Shown piece by piece: positions 44,763-54,332 of a stretch of 64,000 nucleotides of DNA. Source of the stretch: Mesorhizobium prunaredense (GTDB lineage Bacteria > Pseudomonadota > Alphaproteobacteria > Rhizobiales > Rhizobiaceae). The position numbers were made by a program, and so were the translations under genes. The DNA lies in contig NZ_FTPD01000067.1 in assembly GCF_900156895.1 (NCBI RefSeq), forward strand, positions 101,235 to 165,234. Direction: 5' to 3'. Below the pieces are notes generated by a model. It saw only the letters and a list, made by a program, of their open reading frames with translations. It made no database searches and was not told where the DNA came from. Position 1 is the first letter of the stretch, and every line of letters begins with the position of its first letter.

Positions 44763-44931
44763 CGGGACAGCCCCCCTCTGTCCTGCCGGACATCTCCCCC
44801 ACAAGGGCCCACAAGGGGGGAGATTGGATGTCCACCAATCTCCTACGCTGCAGAAGAGGCGCCATCGGCGAAGCTGCCAATCTCCCCCCAAGTGGGGGAG
44901 ATGCCCGGCAGGGCAGAGGGGGGCGCGACAG
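44763..44931. repeat. paired palindromic intergenic repeat (two half-units)
   Basis: Half-units at 44763-44829 and 44875-44931 lie in opposite orientation between the binding-protein and ATPase genes. The first carries a small internal duplication (ACAAGGGCCCACAAGGGGGG). Position inside a transport operon, after the binding protein, resembles repeats that stabilise the binding-protein mRNA. Confidence 0.85.
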
Positions 44932-44975
44932 AACGCTACTTTTGCCGCTATGCGCCCTCGGCCTTACCAATTGGC

Positions 44976-45929
44976 CTACTTCGTCTCGCCCAGCCTTTCC
45001 GCCTTGTCGAGATTGTCCTTGCCGATGACGATCGGCGTCAGCAGCACGAGCTTTTCCTTCGGCTCGGTCTTGTCCTTGGCGTAGGCGACGGCGATCTGCA
45101 CCGCGGTGCGCGACTGCTCGCCGGGGAACTGTTCGACGGTGCCGGCCAGCTTGCCGTCACGCACGGCGACCAGCGCTTCGGGAAGCGCATCGAAGCCGTA
45201 GATCTTGACGTCGGTGAAGTTGCGCGCCGCGCAGGCTTCGACCGCGCCCAGCGCCATGTCGTCATTGGCGCAGATGATCGCGTCGGGCTTGCCGTTGGCG
45301 GCAAGGCCGGCCTCGGTGACCGAGAGCGCCTCGGCGCGGGCGAAATTGGCGGTCTGCTCGAAGATGATCTGGTACTTGTCCTTCATAGGGTCGAGGACGT
45401 TGTGCACGCCCTTGTTGCGGTCGATCGCGGGCCCGGCACCTGGCTGGCCCTGCAGATGGAAGATCTTGGCGCCGTCCGGGAAGGCCGCCACCATGGCCTG
45501 CGCTTCGGCCTCGCCGCCCTTGACGTTGTCGGCGCCGACATGGGCGAGGATGCCTTCGACCCCGTCAACGCGGCGGTCGATGGTGACGACGGGGACGCCG
45601 GCCTGGATCGCCTGCTCGATGGCCGGGGCCAGCGCGTTGACGTCGAGTGGCGAGATGACGATGGCGTTGACCTTCTGCACGAGCGCTGCCTCTATATCGG
45701 CGGTCTGCTTGGGCGCCGAGTTCTGGCCGTCGCTTTCGACAAGATTGACGCCCTGCGCCTGAGCTTCCGCCTTGATCTGGTTCAGCATGTGCACGAAGAA
45801 CGGAAAGCCGAGGCTCGGCACCGAACCAAGGATGGTCAGCTTGTCCTGGGCGAAAGCCAGTTGCGGAGCGGCCAGCGCCATCGTGCCCATCGCCACGGAC
45901 GAAAGCAGGAATTCACGTCTGTTGATCAA
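44976..45929 (-). CDS. ribose-type sugar ABC transporter substrate-binding protein (second system)
   Basis: This is a 317-residue periplasmic protein. INRREFLLSSVAMGTMALAAP is a twin-arginine-like signal with cleavage near AFAQ. The RbsB-type fold is supported by VNAIVISPLDVNALAPAI, VPVVTIDRRVDG, ICANDDMALGAVEAC and KIYGFDALPEALVAVRDGKL. TTG at 45929 has GGAGGA upstream and starts directly at INRREF; an ATG 18 nt further upstream is less well placed. First gene of the operon. Confidence 0.88.
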   Translation of the reverse strand: MINRREFLLSSVAMGTMALAAPQLAFAQDKLTILGSVPSLGFPFFVHMLNQIKAEAQAQGVNLVESDGQNSAPKQTADIEAALVQKVNAIVISPLDVNALAPAIEQAIQAGVPVVTIDRRVDGVEGILAHVGADNVKGGEAEAQAMVAAFPDGAKIFHLQGQPGAGPAIDRNKGVHNVLDPMKDKYQIIFEQTANFARAEALSVTEAGLAANGKPDAIICANDDMALGAVEACAARNFTDVKIYGFDALPEALVAVRDGKLAGTVEQFPGEQSRTAVQIAVAYAKDKTEPKEKLVLLTPIVIGKDNLDKAERLGETK

Positions 45930-45949
45930 TTTAGTCTCCTCCCACATGA

Positions 45950-45995
45950 GCGCATGAACCCGAAAACCGGTTCCGGTTTTCCGAAAATTCCTGCG
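45950..45995. repeat. AAAACCGG-type palindromic repeat
   Basis: GCGCATGAACC, then GAAAACCGGTTCCGGTTTTC, a perfect palindrome, and an imperfect right flank. It is related to 20176-20222. It lies in the leader of the second sugar importer. The rest of 45930-46210 shows no gene. Confidence 0.75.
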
Positions 45996-46210
45996 TCGAT
46001 CCAGAAATGGAGTGTCCTTGAGCGCCCAAGGGGACGCAACGGCGCTCCAGTCGGTCCACCGCGACGTTCTCCTCCGCTCGGCGCCGGCGGGTGGATGCTA
46101 GCCAAGGCCGGAGATTTGCGCAAGAACGGGCGGGATTCGGTTTCGGTCGGGTCCCCTGCTTGTTTCTTGGCGGCTTGGCGGGGTTCGCCGGACTGCCCGG
46201 GGAAGATCTC

Positions 46211-47092
46211 TCAGTCTGCCACCGCCGGCTTGCTGATTTTGTCGGTTGTCAGCGACAGCAAGGTGATTGATGCAAATATGACCGCAGCACCGATTGCTCC
46301 GGTCGGCGACAGCCGCTCGCCTAGAAATATGGCAGCACCAATCGCTCCGAACACGCTCTCTGCGCTGACGACCACCGCGGCATGGCTGGCCGACGTGAAG
46401 CGTTGAGCGATCGTCTGGATGCCAAAGGCGGCCCCGGTCGAAAAGATGCCGAGCACGGCGAGTTCCGGGCCGGCATCGCTGATGGCTGCCAGCGACAGAT
46501 TACCCAGAAGGGCGCCGAGCGGCAGGGTGAGCACGGCGGCGCCGAGAAATTGCCCGGCAGCCGCCGCGACCGGCGCGCCATGGGTCTGCATGTGACGGCC
46601 AAGCTCCACCATCCACAGCGCGTAGCACGCGGCCGAAAGTATCGCAGCGAGATCGCCCTGGCTGAAGCTGGCGGTCAAGCCTCCGGACAGCAGCAGGACA
46701 CCGGCCAATGTCATGGCAGCCGCAAGCCCGCCGACAGCAGTCGGGCGCTCCCCTATCAGCAACCAGGCCGCGAGCGGTGTCATCACCGTAGCGGTGCTCA
46801 CCAGGAAACTGGCATTGGTAACCGAAGTGTCTAGGTAGGAGACCTGCTGGATGATAATGGAAATCGAGAACAGAACGCTGACTTTGGTGAGGCTCATCCA
46901 GTAGCCTGGCCCGGATTTCGTTCCCCATTCGAGCACCGTCAGCGGCGCGACCATGAGCCCCGCGATCAGACAGCGCATGCCCACGGCGCTGAGCGGATCG
47001 AGATGATCCAGCACAGTCTTCTGCGCAACGTTGCCGAAGCCCCAAAAGGCAGCGGCAAGCAGAAGCAGACAGTTGGCCTGCACCTTCGACAT
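46211..47092 (-). CDS. EamA/DMT family membrane transporter
   Basis: This 293-residue protein has ten hydrophobic segments in two EamA halves (ANCLLLLAAAFWGFGNVAQK at the start, AAILSAACYALWMVELGRHM at the second half). ASFLVSTATVMTPLAAWLLI and VSAESVFGAIGAAIFLGERL mark the ends of each half. The substrate is unknown; the family exports or imports metabolites. ATG at 47092 is preferred over TTG 47122. It lies alone, 48 bp after a small secreted-protein gene. Confidence 0.85.
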   Translation of the reverse strand: MSKVQANCLLLLAAAFWGFGNVAQKTVLDHLDPLSAVGMRCLIAGLMVAPLTVLEWGTKSGPGYWMSLTKVSVLFSISIIIQQVSYLDTSVTNASFLVSTATVMTPLAAWLLIGERPTAVGGLAAAMTLAGVLLLSGGLTASFSQGDLAAILSAACYALWMVELGRHMQTHGAPVAAAAGQFLGAAVLTLPLGALLGNLSLAAISDAGPELAVLGIFSTGAAFGIQTIAQRFTSASHAAVVVSAESVFGAIGAAIFLGERLSPTGAIGAAVIFASITLLSLTTDKISKPAVAD

Positions 47093-47140
47093 ATCGATGT
47101 CTCGGCAAAGCTTGCGCCGCAAGGGGCGGATCGCTGGTTG

Positions 47141-47449
47141 CTAGCGGGCGGCGAGCTTGTCCCACCGCTTGCAATACAGGTGGACGCCGACGGGCATGAT
47201 CTCATAGCCGGCGTCATTCAACTGGAGCTTCATCTCCTCGAAATGCCGCTTTGAGCCGCTGACGATCGATTCAGGCGTGTAGTCCCAGCCGTTGCGGGCG
47301 GCATTGGCCAGGATGTCGGCATAGAGGCGCATGCTCGTGATTTTCACATCCGATTCCAGCACCTGCCTGCATCCTCTTGCGAACGACGGCGACTGGGCGG
47401 CGGAAAAACTCAAGATCGTGCATGCCAGCATTATCGAAACAGGACGCAT
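47141..47449 (-). CDS. small secreted hypothetical protein
   Basis: This is a 102-residue protein with a signal peptide (VSIMLACTILSFSAAQSPSFA, residues 4-24). The mature part has Cys in GCRQVLESD and YCKRWDKL, possibly a disulfide, and a helical middle (MRLYADILANAARNGWDYTP). GGGGAGG before the ATG at 47449. No family recognised. Confidence 0.65.
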   Translation of the reverse strand: MRPVSIMLACTILSFSAAQSPSFARGCRQVLESDVKITSMRLYADILANAARNGWDYTPESIVSGSKRHFEEMKLQLNDAGYEIMPVGVHLYCKRWDKLAAR

Positions 47450-47579
47450 GGAAACCTCCCCCTGATTGCCGCTTTTTGCGGCAAACGATTTTGCAATTTG
47501 TGCGCCTGCGACGGGATCGGGCAGATGCAGTATTCGGCCTCCTGCATTTGTAGTATTCTGTCCTGGGACGGGTTCCACC

Positions 47580-49019
47580 ATGACGGTCAATGACGGTTCG
47601 AAGGCGCAGACGCTCGATGCCTTGTCGGGTCGCGAGCGCGCGGTCGCGGAAAAATTCGCAGCCGGCATGACCTATCGCGAAATCGGCAATGCACTTTTCA
47701 TTGCCCCAACCACTGTTCGCACCCACCTTGCGGCCATCTACGAAAAACTTGGCGTGCGCACCAAGATCGGGCTCGCGGCGTATTTTGCCGGCGCTTCCGG
47801 CGTTCGGCCGGGCGGGCAGTCACCTCCGTCGGACGCTCCGCCGGTGCTCGCCATATTTCCGATCGAATGCCTGAATTCCGAAGAGCGCTGGCACCGCTTT
47901 GCCGACGGCCTGTCGTCAGACATCACCATCAACCTGGCGCGATACGCGGGCTTGCCTGTCATCGCCTTCCACACGATGAAATCGCTGGGCAGCAAGCCGG
48001 CCGATTTCGCGGCGGACGGCAAGGCGCTCGGCGCCACCTATTTCGTATCGGGCCAGTTGCGTGCGGACGACCAGAGGATTCGCTTGACGATAGAGCTTGC
48101 CGATGCCCGTAGCGGCGTCGACCTGTGGAGGGAGCGCTACGATCGCCCGGCCGAGGACATTTTCGCGCTGCAGGACAGCCTGACCGAAAGCATCATCAAC
48201 GTGTTCGCCGGCAGTTACGGAACGCTGGCCACGGTCGGCCGCAATGCGGCTCGCCGCAAGCCGCCGGCCAGCTTGCGGGCCTATGATTTTTATCTGCTTG
48301 CCCTCGAACAGCACACCACGTTCAGCCGCGCCGGCAATGCCGAGGCGATCCGCCTGTTTTTGCGCGCGCTGGAGCTTGATCCTGCTTTCGCCAACTGCTG
48401 GGCCGAACTCGCCTACGCCTATTCGATCGAGGCCTGCAACGGCTTTGGCGATGACCTGCTGACGTCGATCGAGAACTGGCGGATCACGGCCGAAAACGCC
48501 TTGCGGCTCGACCCGACGGACGGCTGCGCCCACGCTTGCCTTGGCAATGTCAGGGCATGCCTTGGCGATCTCGAAGGAGCGGAGCGCGCGCACCAGCGGG
48601 CTCTCGAATACGGCTCCAACCACGCCGGCATACTGCCGCTGCTGGCCGGCAGCAAAGCGCTTGTCGCCGGCAATCCAGCCGAGGCGATCCCGCTCATCGA
48701 GCGTGCCATGCGCCTCAATCCATTGGCTCCGCCCTGGTATTTCGGCATGCAAGGCCGCATCCTGTTTGCCGCCGGCAGGCATCGGGAAGCTGTCGCGGCG
48801 CTCCGCAGGAGTTCGCCGGAGTCGCCGGACGTGCTGATGTTCCTGGCGCTTTCGCATGCGGCCATAGGCGAGACCGGCGAGGCGGCGCGCGCCGCGGCCC
48901 GCTTGAGAGCCGAATTTCCAGGCTTTTCGGTGGAACGCTTCATCGCAGGCTATCCGGTGACCAACCGGGACGCTTTGCTTGCCATCCGCCACGCTGCCGA
49001 GCTGGCGAAGCTGCCGTAG
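47580..49019 (+). CDS. LuxR-type HTH regulator with TolB-like and TPR domains
   Basis: This is a 479-residue protein. Residues 10-75 form a LuxR/GerE helix-turn-helix (LSGRERAVAEKFAAGMTYRE, ALFIAPTTVRTHLAAIYEKL). Residues about 88-205 match the TolB-N/FlgO-like domain found in CadC- and adenylate-cyclase-type regulators (RFADGLSSDITINLARYAGL, LGATYFVSGQLRADDQRIRL). TPR-like repeats follow to the end. No membrane segment, so it acts in the cytosol. Signal and targets unknown. It is divergent from the small secreted gene at 47449. Confidence 0.83.
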   Translation: MTVNDGSKAQTLDALSGRERAVAEKFAAGMTYREIGNALFIAPTTVRTHLAAIYEKLGVRTKIGLAAYFAGASGVRPGGQSPPSDAPPVLAIFPIECLNSEERWHRFADGLSSDITINLARYAGLPVIAFHTMKSLGSKPADFAADGKALGATYFVSGQLRADDQRIRLTIELADARSGVDLWRERYDRPAEDIFALQDSLTESIINVFAGSYGTLATVGRNAARRKPPASLRAYDFYLLALEQHTTFSRAGNAEAIRLFLRALELDPAFANCWAELAYAYSIEACNGFGDDLLTSIENWRITAENALRLDPTDGCAHACLGNVRACLGDLEGAERAHQRALEYGSNHAGILPLLAGSKALVAGNPAEAIPLIERAMRLNPLAPPWYFGMQGRILFAAGRHREAVAALRRSSPESPDVLMFLALSHAAIGETGEAARAAARLRAEFPGFSVERFIAGYPVTNRDALLAIRHAAELAKLP

Positions 49020-49026
49020 ATGCAAC

Positions 49027-50034
49027 CTACCGGTCGATCGTCACCATGACGCGTTCGTTGTAGCGCTCACCGGCGACCTTGCCCGGCGCCAGCGCATCGT
49101 CGAGCGCCTGCATTGCGGCGGCGTCGAGCTTGATCGCGGCGGCGGCGACATTCTCCTCGAGGTACTTTCTGCGCTTGGTGCCGGGGATCGGCACGATGTC
49201 CAGCCGCAAGTCGCTGCCCTTGTGCAGCAGCCAGGCCAGCGCGATCTGGCCGGGCTTGACGTCCTTGGCCGCCGCGATGTCGCGGACAATACCGGCGGCC
49301 TGCACATTGGCGTCGTAGTTTGCGCCTTGGTAGCGCGGGTCGCCGCGCCGGAAGTCGCCTTCCGGATAGTCTTCGGCGCGCTTGACGTCGCCGGTGAGAA
49401 AGCCGCGGCCAAGCGGCGCGAACGGCACCAGGCCGATGCCGAGTTCGCTGAGCAACGGGATGATCTCCGGTTCCAGATTGCGTTCCCACAGCGAATATTC
49501 GCTCTGCACCGCCGACACCGGATGCACGACATGCGCGCGGCCGATGTTGGCCGCACCCGCCTCCGACAGGCCGAAGAAGCGCACCTTGCCTTCAGTGATT
49601 AGTTTGCTGACAGCACCCGCCATATCCTCGATCGGCACCGCCGGGTCGACGCGGTGCTGGTAGAGCAGGTCGATATGGTCGGTGGCGAGCCGGCTGAGCG
49701 AGCCGTCCACCGCCTCACGGATATGCTCCGGCCGGCTGTTGCGGTCAGTGCCGATCTGCTTGCCGTTTTCGATACGGAAGCCGAATTTGGTGGCGATCGT
49801 CACCTCGTCGCGCCGGCCCTTCAGCGCGCGGCCGAGCAGTGCCTCATTGGTGTGCGGGCCATAGACTTCCGCCGTATCGAAGAAGGTGCAGCCGAGCTCG
49901 ATCGCGCGATGCAGTGTGGCAATCGATTCCGCCTCGTCGGCCGGGCCGTAGGACTGGCTCATGCCCATGCAGCCGAGGCCGATCACCGATACCCGCAGCC
50001 CTTGGCTGCCCAGCTTGCGTGTGCTCAAGGTCAT
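49027..50034 (-). CDS. aldo/keto reductase
   Basis: This is a 335-residue NADPH-dependent oxidoreductase. The catalytic tetrad is visible: Asp and Tyr in FFDTAEVYGPHTNE, Lys in IATKFGF and His in LLYQHRVDP. IPGTKRRKYLEENVAA is the cofactor-phosphate loop. It belongs to the AKR13-like group common in rhizobia; substrate unknown. Start ATG 50034; the frame is open upstream but without family sequence. Confidence 0.88.
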   Translation of the reverse strand: MTLSTRKLGSQGLRVSVIGLGCMGMSQSYGPADEAESIATLHRAIELGCTFFDTAEVYGPHTNEALLGRALKGRRDEVTIATKFGFRIENGKQIGTDRNSRPEHIREAVDGSLSRLATDHIDLLYQHRVDPAVPIEDMAGAVSKLITEGKVRFFGLSEAGAANIGRAHVVHPVSAVQSEYSLWERNLEPEIIPLLSELGIGLVPFAPLGRGFLTGDVKRAEDYPEGDFRRGDPRYQGANYDANVQAAGIVRDIAAAKDVKPGQIALAWLLHKGSDLRLDIVPIPGTKRRKYLEENVAAAAIKLDAAAMQALDDALAPGKVAGERYNERVMVTIDR

Positions 50035-50263
50035 GGATGAGATCTCCGGATAAGCGTCAGGGTTCGTGGGCGTCAGGACTATTGCGTCAGGACCATATAG
50101 AGCGCTCGCTCGGTTTCCACAGTCGCTCGGTCGAGGCTGATCGCACGATCGTGTGAGCTTTTCTCCTAAGCGCCTTGCCCAGTGTTGCCCAGTGCCTGGA
50201 AATTGACAGAACACCCGGTCTCGGCCATCCTTATACCAGCCGCCTTTTCCTGCGGCGGCGTGT

Positions 50264-50500
50264 ATGAGCGAGTCCATGGCCAGTTCCGTCACCAGCCAGA
50301 ATTCCAAGCGTGCCGCGGTGCGCAAGGCGCTCGACCGCCACAAGGTCTACATCACCGCGCAGAGCTTTTCCGCCGGCGCCTACAAGGCGCGTGTCCTCGT
50401 CGACGGCGAGGCCTATTGGGTCGACGAATTCCGGCTGAGCCAGCTCCAGCAGGGTCTGTCGCCGGCCGAGCTCGAACTGACGCCGGCCACCGACGATTGA
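50264..50500 (+). CDS. small hypothetical protein
   Basis: This is a 78-residue soluble protein. RAAVRKALDRHKVYITAQSF is basic and helical, then VLVDGEAYWVDEFRLSQLQ. Start at 50264 or 50276 (both ATG, weak binding site). No family recognised. The good codon use and the absence of any overlapping gene support it. Region 50501-50841 contains only repeats. Confidence 0.55.
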   Translation: MSESMASSVTSQNSKRAAVRKALDRHKVYITAQSFSAGAYKARVLVDGEAYWVDEFRLSQLQQGLSPAELELTPATDD

Positions 50501-50609
50501 GCCCGTGACATCCATCCCTTCGTCATCCAAGGGCGGAGCAGGAGCGAAGCGACGTCGCGGAGACTTTGCCGTGATCTGTGAACGCCGCTGCGATGGAATT
50601 TTGATGCTG

Positions 50610-50795
50610 GCGGGACAGCGCCCCCCTCCGTCCTGCCGGACATCTCCCCCACGAGGGGGGAGATTGGCAGCGTCACTGCGGGCGCCCTCTTTGCAACGTC
50701 GGAGATTGGCGAAAGAGGTCGCGACATCCGATCTCCCCCCGTGTGGGGGAGATGCCAAGTTTTGGCAAAGAGGGCAGGACAGAGGGGGCCGCGAA
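50610..50795. repeat. paired palindromic intergenic repeat (two half-units)
   Basis: Half-units at 50610-50680 (standard) and 50722-50795 (long variant with GCCAAGTTTTGGCAAAGAGG) in opposite orientation, joined by GCGCCCTCTTTGCAACGTCG and GGAGATTGGCGAAAGAGG. It lies just upstream of ligD. Confidence 0.85.
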
Positions 50796-50841
50796 GGAAT
50801 GAGACGCTGGTTGCTGACTGCCGCGCGCTTCGGTCTTTGAC

Positions 50842-53328
50842 ATGCCAGCTCCCTCCAAACTCAAGGCCTATCGCGCCAAGCGCGAATTCAGCAAGACGCC
50901 GGAGCCCGCCGGCGGACTGGTTGCCGCAGAAGGCAATCGCTTCGTCGTGCACAAGCATCACGCTACTGCCGACCATTACGATCTTCGCCTGCAGGTCGGC
51001 GATGTGCTGAAGAGCTGGGCGGTGCCTCGCGGCCCGTCGCTCAATCCGGCCGACAAGCGGCTGGCGGTCGAGACCGAGGACCATCCGCTCGAATATATCG
51101 ACTTCGAAGGCGTCATTCCCGAGGGCGAATATGGCGGCGGGCCGATGATCGTCTGGGACACCGGCGTCTGGGCGCCGATGGACGATGTCGAAAAGAGCCT
51201 GCGCACCGGCTCCTTCAAATTTCGTCTCGCCGGCGAGAAACTGAATGGCGGCTGGATGCTGACCAGGCTGAAACCGAAGCCCGGCGAGGATGAGGGCAAA
51301 AAGAACTGGCTGCTGTTCAAGGAGCGCGACCTCGCCGCCGACGCCAGGCTCGACATACTGGAAGCCCGGCCGGAAAGCGTCAAATCCGGCCGCCGCATCG
51401 AGGAGCTGGTGGCAACCCCGAAGCCTGCCGCAAGGCCTGCTAAACCGGTGGCATTGAAACCCGGTGCGCTGCCGGGTGCGGTCAAGGCGCCGCTGCCTTC
51501 CCGGATCGAGCCGCAGCTCGCCACGCAGGTTCCGAAGCCGCCGGGCGGCGAAGGCCCTGCGGAAAAAACGCTGGAAATCTGGCTGCACGAGATAAAATTC
51601 GACGGCTACCGCACCATGGCGCATCTGGCCGACGGCGCGGTCAAATTGATCACCCGCGCCGGCCTCGATTGGACCAGGCGCTATGGCGACCTGCCGCTCG
51701 CCTTTGCCAGGCTGCCCTGCCGCGATGCAACCGTCGACGGCGAGGTCGTCGTGCTCGACGCCGAGGGCATCAGCCGCTTTGCCCTTTTGCAGGAGGCGCT
51801 GGCCGAGGGCGCCGGCAACAAGCTCCACTTCTATGCCTTCGACCTGTTGTATCTCGACGGCTGGGACCTGAGAAAAGCGCCGCTCGGCCGGCGCAAGGCG
51901 CTGCTGTCGCAATTGCTGTCCGGCCTGGGCGCCAACTCCGCCATCCAGTTCTCAGACCACGTCGAAGGCGATGGCCAGGCGCTCTACGACCAGGCCTCCG
52001 AGATGGGGCTGGAAGGCATCGTCTCCAAGCGCGCCACCGCGATCTACCAGAGCGGCCGCACCAAGACCTGGACCAAGACCAAGGCGCTGAAGACCGGCGA
52101 TTTCGTCATCGCCGGCTACACCACCTCCGCCGCAGCCGAGGGGCTGGCCGCACTCGGGCTCGGCGAATTCGAGGATGGCGAGCTGCACTATCGCGGCAAG
52201 GTCGGCACCGGCTTCGACGCCGCCACCGCCACCGCGTTGCTGGCCCGGCTGGAGCCGCTGCGCGCCGGCGCCACTGCACCCGAAGGGGTTCCACGCGAAA
52301 TCATGCGCGAGATGAACTGGGTGCGGCCGCTGCTTTCGGCGCATATCCACTATGCCAACCGGACCACCGATAATGCGCTGCGCCATGCCGTGTTCCGCGG
52401 GCTGCGCGACGTCGGCCTGTCGACGCCTGTATCGGCCAGGCGCAAGCGGCTGATCGCCGAGGCCGACCTCGCCACGATCTGGGTGACCAACCCGACGCGG
52501 CGGCTGTTCGGCAGAACCGGACCGACCAAGCTCGATATCGCCGTCTATTACGCGCTGGTCGGCGACTTCATGCTGCCGCACATTTTGGGCCGCCCGGTAT
52601 CACTGGTGCGCTGCCCGACCGGCAAGCCGCAGGACTGCTTCTTCCAGCGCCATGCCTTCACCGGCATGCCGAAATCGGTGGCGACTTTCGAGGCGACCAA
52701 TTCCGAGGGCGAGACCAAATTCTACCTGTCGGTCGAGGACGCCAAGGGCTATCTGGCGCTGGCGCAGTTCGGCGTCGTCGAGTTCCACACCTGGGGCACC
52801 CACCGCACGCGCCTCGACAAACCCGACCTGATCGTCTTCGACCTCGATCCGGGCGAGGGGGTTAGCTGGCGCGAGGTGGTCGAGGCGGCGGTGCATATCC
52901 GCGCTGAACTGGAGGCGATCGGGCTGGTGCCGTTTGCCAAAACCTCGGGCGGCAAGGGCATCCACATATCAGTGCCGGTGACGCAAAAACAGAACTGGAA
53001 GAAGCTGCACCAGGCGACCAGCGCCATCTCCTCGGCGTTGGCTGCCACCGCGCCCGACACCTTCACCACCACGATGGGCAAGGACAAACGCAAGCGGCGT
53101 ATCTTCATCGACTACCATCGCAACGCGCGCGGCCACACTTCGGCGGCACCCTACTCGCTGCGCGCCCGCACCAACCTGCCGGCCTCGACGCCGGTGAGCT
53201 GGTCCGATCTGGAATCCATCGACGCTCCGGAAGATTTGAATTATTCTTCGCTGCCGGGCCTTCTGGCCACCTCCGGCGATCCCTGGGCCGACATGGAAGA
53301 TTTCGCTAGGGATTTGCCGGTATTGTGA
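50842..53328 (+). CDS. ligD: DNA ligase D (3'-phosphoesterase, ligase, polymerase)
   Basis: This 828-residue enzyme of bacterial non-homologous end joining has the domain order phosphoesterase, ligase, polymerase. The phosphoesterase (about residues 25-165) has HKHHATADHYDLRLQVGDVL and PEGEYGGGPMIVWDTG. The ATP-dependent ligase has the adenylation lysine in EIKFDGYR (about residue 251). The polymerase (from about 560) has GVVEFHTWGTHRTRLDKPD, VFDLDPGEGVSW and KTSGGKGIHISVP. Its partner Ku follows after 89 bp with a hairpin between. Confidence 0.95.
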   Translation: MPAPSKLKAYRAKREFSKTPEPAGGLVAAEGNRFVVHKHHATADHYDLRLQVGDVLKSWAVPRGPSLNPADKRLAVETEDHPLEYIDFEGVIPEGEYGGGPMIVWDTGVWAPMDDVEKSLRTGSFKFRLAGEKLNGGWMLTRLKPKPGEDEGKKNWLLFKERDLAADARLDILEARPESVKSGRRIEELVATPKPAARPAKPVALKPGALPGAVKAPLPSRIEPQLATQVPKPPGGEGPAEKTLEIWLHEIKFDGYRTMAHLADGAVKLITRAGLDWTRRYGDLPLAFARLPCRDATVDGEVVVLDAEGISRFALLQEALAEGAGNKLHFYAFDLLYLDGWDLRKAPLGRRKALLSQLLSGLGANSAIQFSDHVEGDGQALYDQASEMGLEGIVSKRATAIYQSGRTKTWTKTKALKTGDFVIAGYTTSAAAEGLAALGLGEFEDGELHYRGKVGTGFDAATATALLARLEPLRAGATAPEGVPREIMREMNWVRPLLSAHIHYANRTTDNALRHAVFRGLRDVGLSTPVSARRKRLIAEADLATIWVTNPTRRLFGRTGPTKLDIAVYYALVGDFMLPHILGRPVSLVRCPTGKPQDCFFQRHAFTGMPKSVATFEATNSEGETKFYLSVEDAKGYLALAQFGVVEFHTWGTHRTRLDKPDLIVFDLDPGEGVSWREVVEAAVHIRAELEAIGLVPFAKTSGGKGIHISVPVTQKQNWKKLHQATSAISSALAATAPDTFTTTMGKDKRKRRIFIDYHRNARGHTSAAPYSLRARTNLPASTPVSWSDLESIDAPEDLNYSSLPGLLATSGDPWADMEDFARDLPVL

Positions 53329-53345
53329 GGGCGATGTAGGTTTTG

Positions 53346-53380
53346 CGCAGCGCCGTTCGTCCTTTGGACGAAGCGCTGCG
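53346..53380 (+). terminator. hairpin between ligD and ku
   Basis: CGCAGCG-CC-GTTCGTCC pairs with GGACGAA-G-CGCTGCG around a TTT loop, a near-perfect 15-bp stem, 18 nt after the ligD stop. There is no T-run. It may terminate, stabilise the ligD mRNA, or separate expression of ligD from ku. Confidence 0.55.
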
Positions 53381-53417
53381 AACAGTTCGACGGTGCACGG
53401 CCGCGTAGGAGAGTTTC

Positions 53418-54332
53418 ATGGCGCCCAGGGCAAGTTGGAAAGGTTACCTCAAGCTCAGTCTCGTCAGCTGTCCGGTCCGGCTGTATCCGGCGACGAGTGC
53501 CAGTGAGCGGATCAGCTTCAACCAGCTACACAAGGACACCCACAACCGCATCAACATGAAGCCGGTCGATCCCGAGCTCGGGCTGGTCGAGCGCTCGGAC
53601 CTGGTCAAGGGTTACGAATACGAGGACAAGCAGTACATCATCATCGAAGATGCCGACCTCGAGGCGGTGCGCATCGAATCCAACCACACGATGAACATCG
53701 AAGCCTTCGTCGACGAGCATTCGGTCGACGTCATCTATCAGGACGCGCCCTATTTTCTGGCGCCGGATGGCGCGATGGCCGAGGAGACTTTCGCGGTGCT
53801 GCGCGAAGCCATGCGCAAATCCGGCAAGCTGGCGATCGCCCGCCTGGTGCTGTCCAGCCGCGAGCGCGTGGTGACGATCGGCGCGCGCGAGAACGGCATG
53901 TTCGTCTGCACCTTGAGGAACCCGAACGAAGTGCGCGGCACGGCTGAATATTTCGGCAACATCCCGGCCGGCAAGCCCGACCCCGAAATGCTGCAGCTCG
54001 CCGAAGCGCTGATCAAGCAGAAGGAAACCACCTTCGATCCGAAGAACTATGAGGACCGCTATGAGATCGCGCTGATGGCGATGATCCGCGAGAAGCTCAA
54101 GGGCCACAAGCCGATCATTGCCGCCGCCCCCGAGCGCGGCAATGTCATCAACCTGATGGATGCGCTGAAGGCCAGCCTGTCGCAATCGGCCAAGCCGCCG
54201 GCCAAGAGCAAGAGCAAGGCCGATGAAGCGGCGAAACCGGCAACGAAATCCGCCAAGGGCGGCGCCGGCGCGGCCAAGGAAAATCCGCTCAAGGCCAATC
54301 TGCTCAAGGCCGTCGGCAAGAGCAAAGGGTGA
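53418..54332 (+). CDS. ku: Ku DNA end-binding protein
   Basis: This is a 304-residue bacterial Ku. It starts WKGYLKLSLVSCPVRLYPAT, followed by ISFNQLHKDTHNRINMKPVD and LVKGYEYEDKQYIIIEDADL. The core is about residues 1-240, followed by a Lys/Ala-rich tail (AKPPAKSKSKADEAAKPATK) that contacts DNA and LigD. TAGGAGAG precedes the ATG. Its stop overlaps the GTG of the next gene. Confidence 0.95.
   Translation: MAPRASWKGYLKLSLVSCPVRLYPATSASERISFNQLHKDTHNRINMKPVDPELGLVERSDLVKGYEYEDKQYIIIEDADLEAVRIESNHTMNIEAFVDEHSVDVIYQDAPYFLAPDGAMAEETFAVLREAMRKSGKLAIARLVLSSRERVVTIGARENGMFVCTLRNPNEVRGTAEYFGNIPAGKPDPEMLQLAEALIKQKETTFDPKNYEDRYEIALMAMIREKLKGHKPIIAAAPERGNVINLMDALKASLSQSAKPPAKSKSKADEAAKPATKSAKGGAGAAKENPLKANLLKAVGKSKG

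Noticed and set aside
43167..46406. 1079-codon open frame on the plus strand
   Set aside because: It runs antisense through a complete importer (permease, ATPase, binding protein), is rich in Arg, Asp, Gly, Ala and His as expected of GC-rich antisense frames, and has no recognisable domain.
49027..50343. 438-residue form of the aldo/keto reductase
   Set aside because: The first 100 or so residues are not reductase sequence, and the family start is the ATG at 50034.
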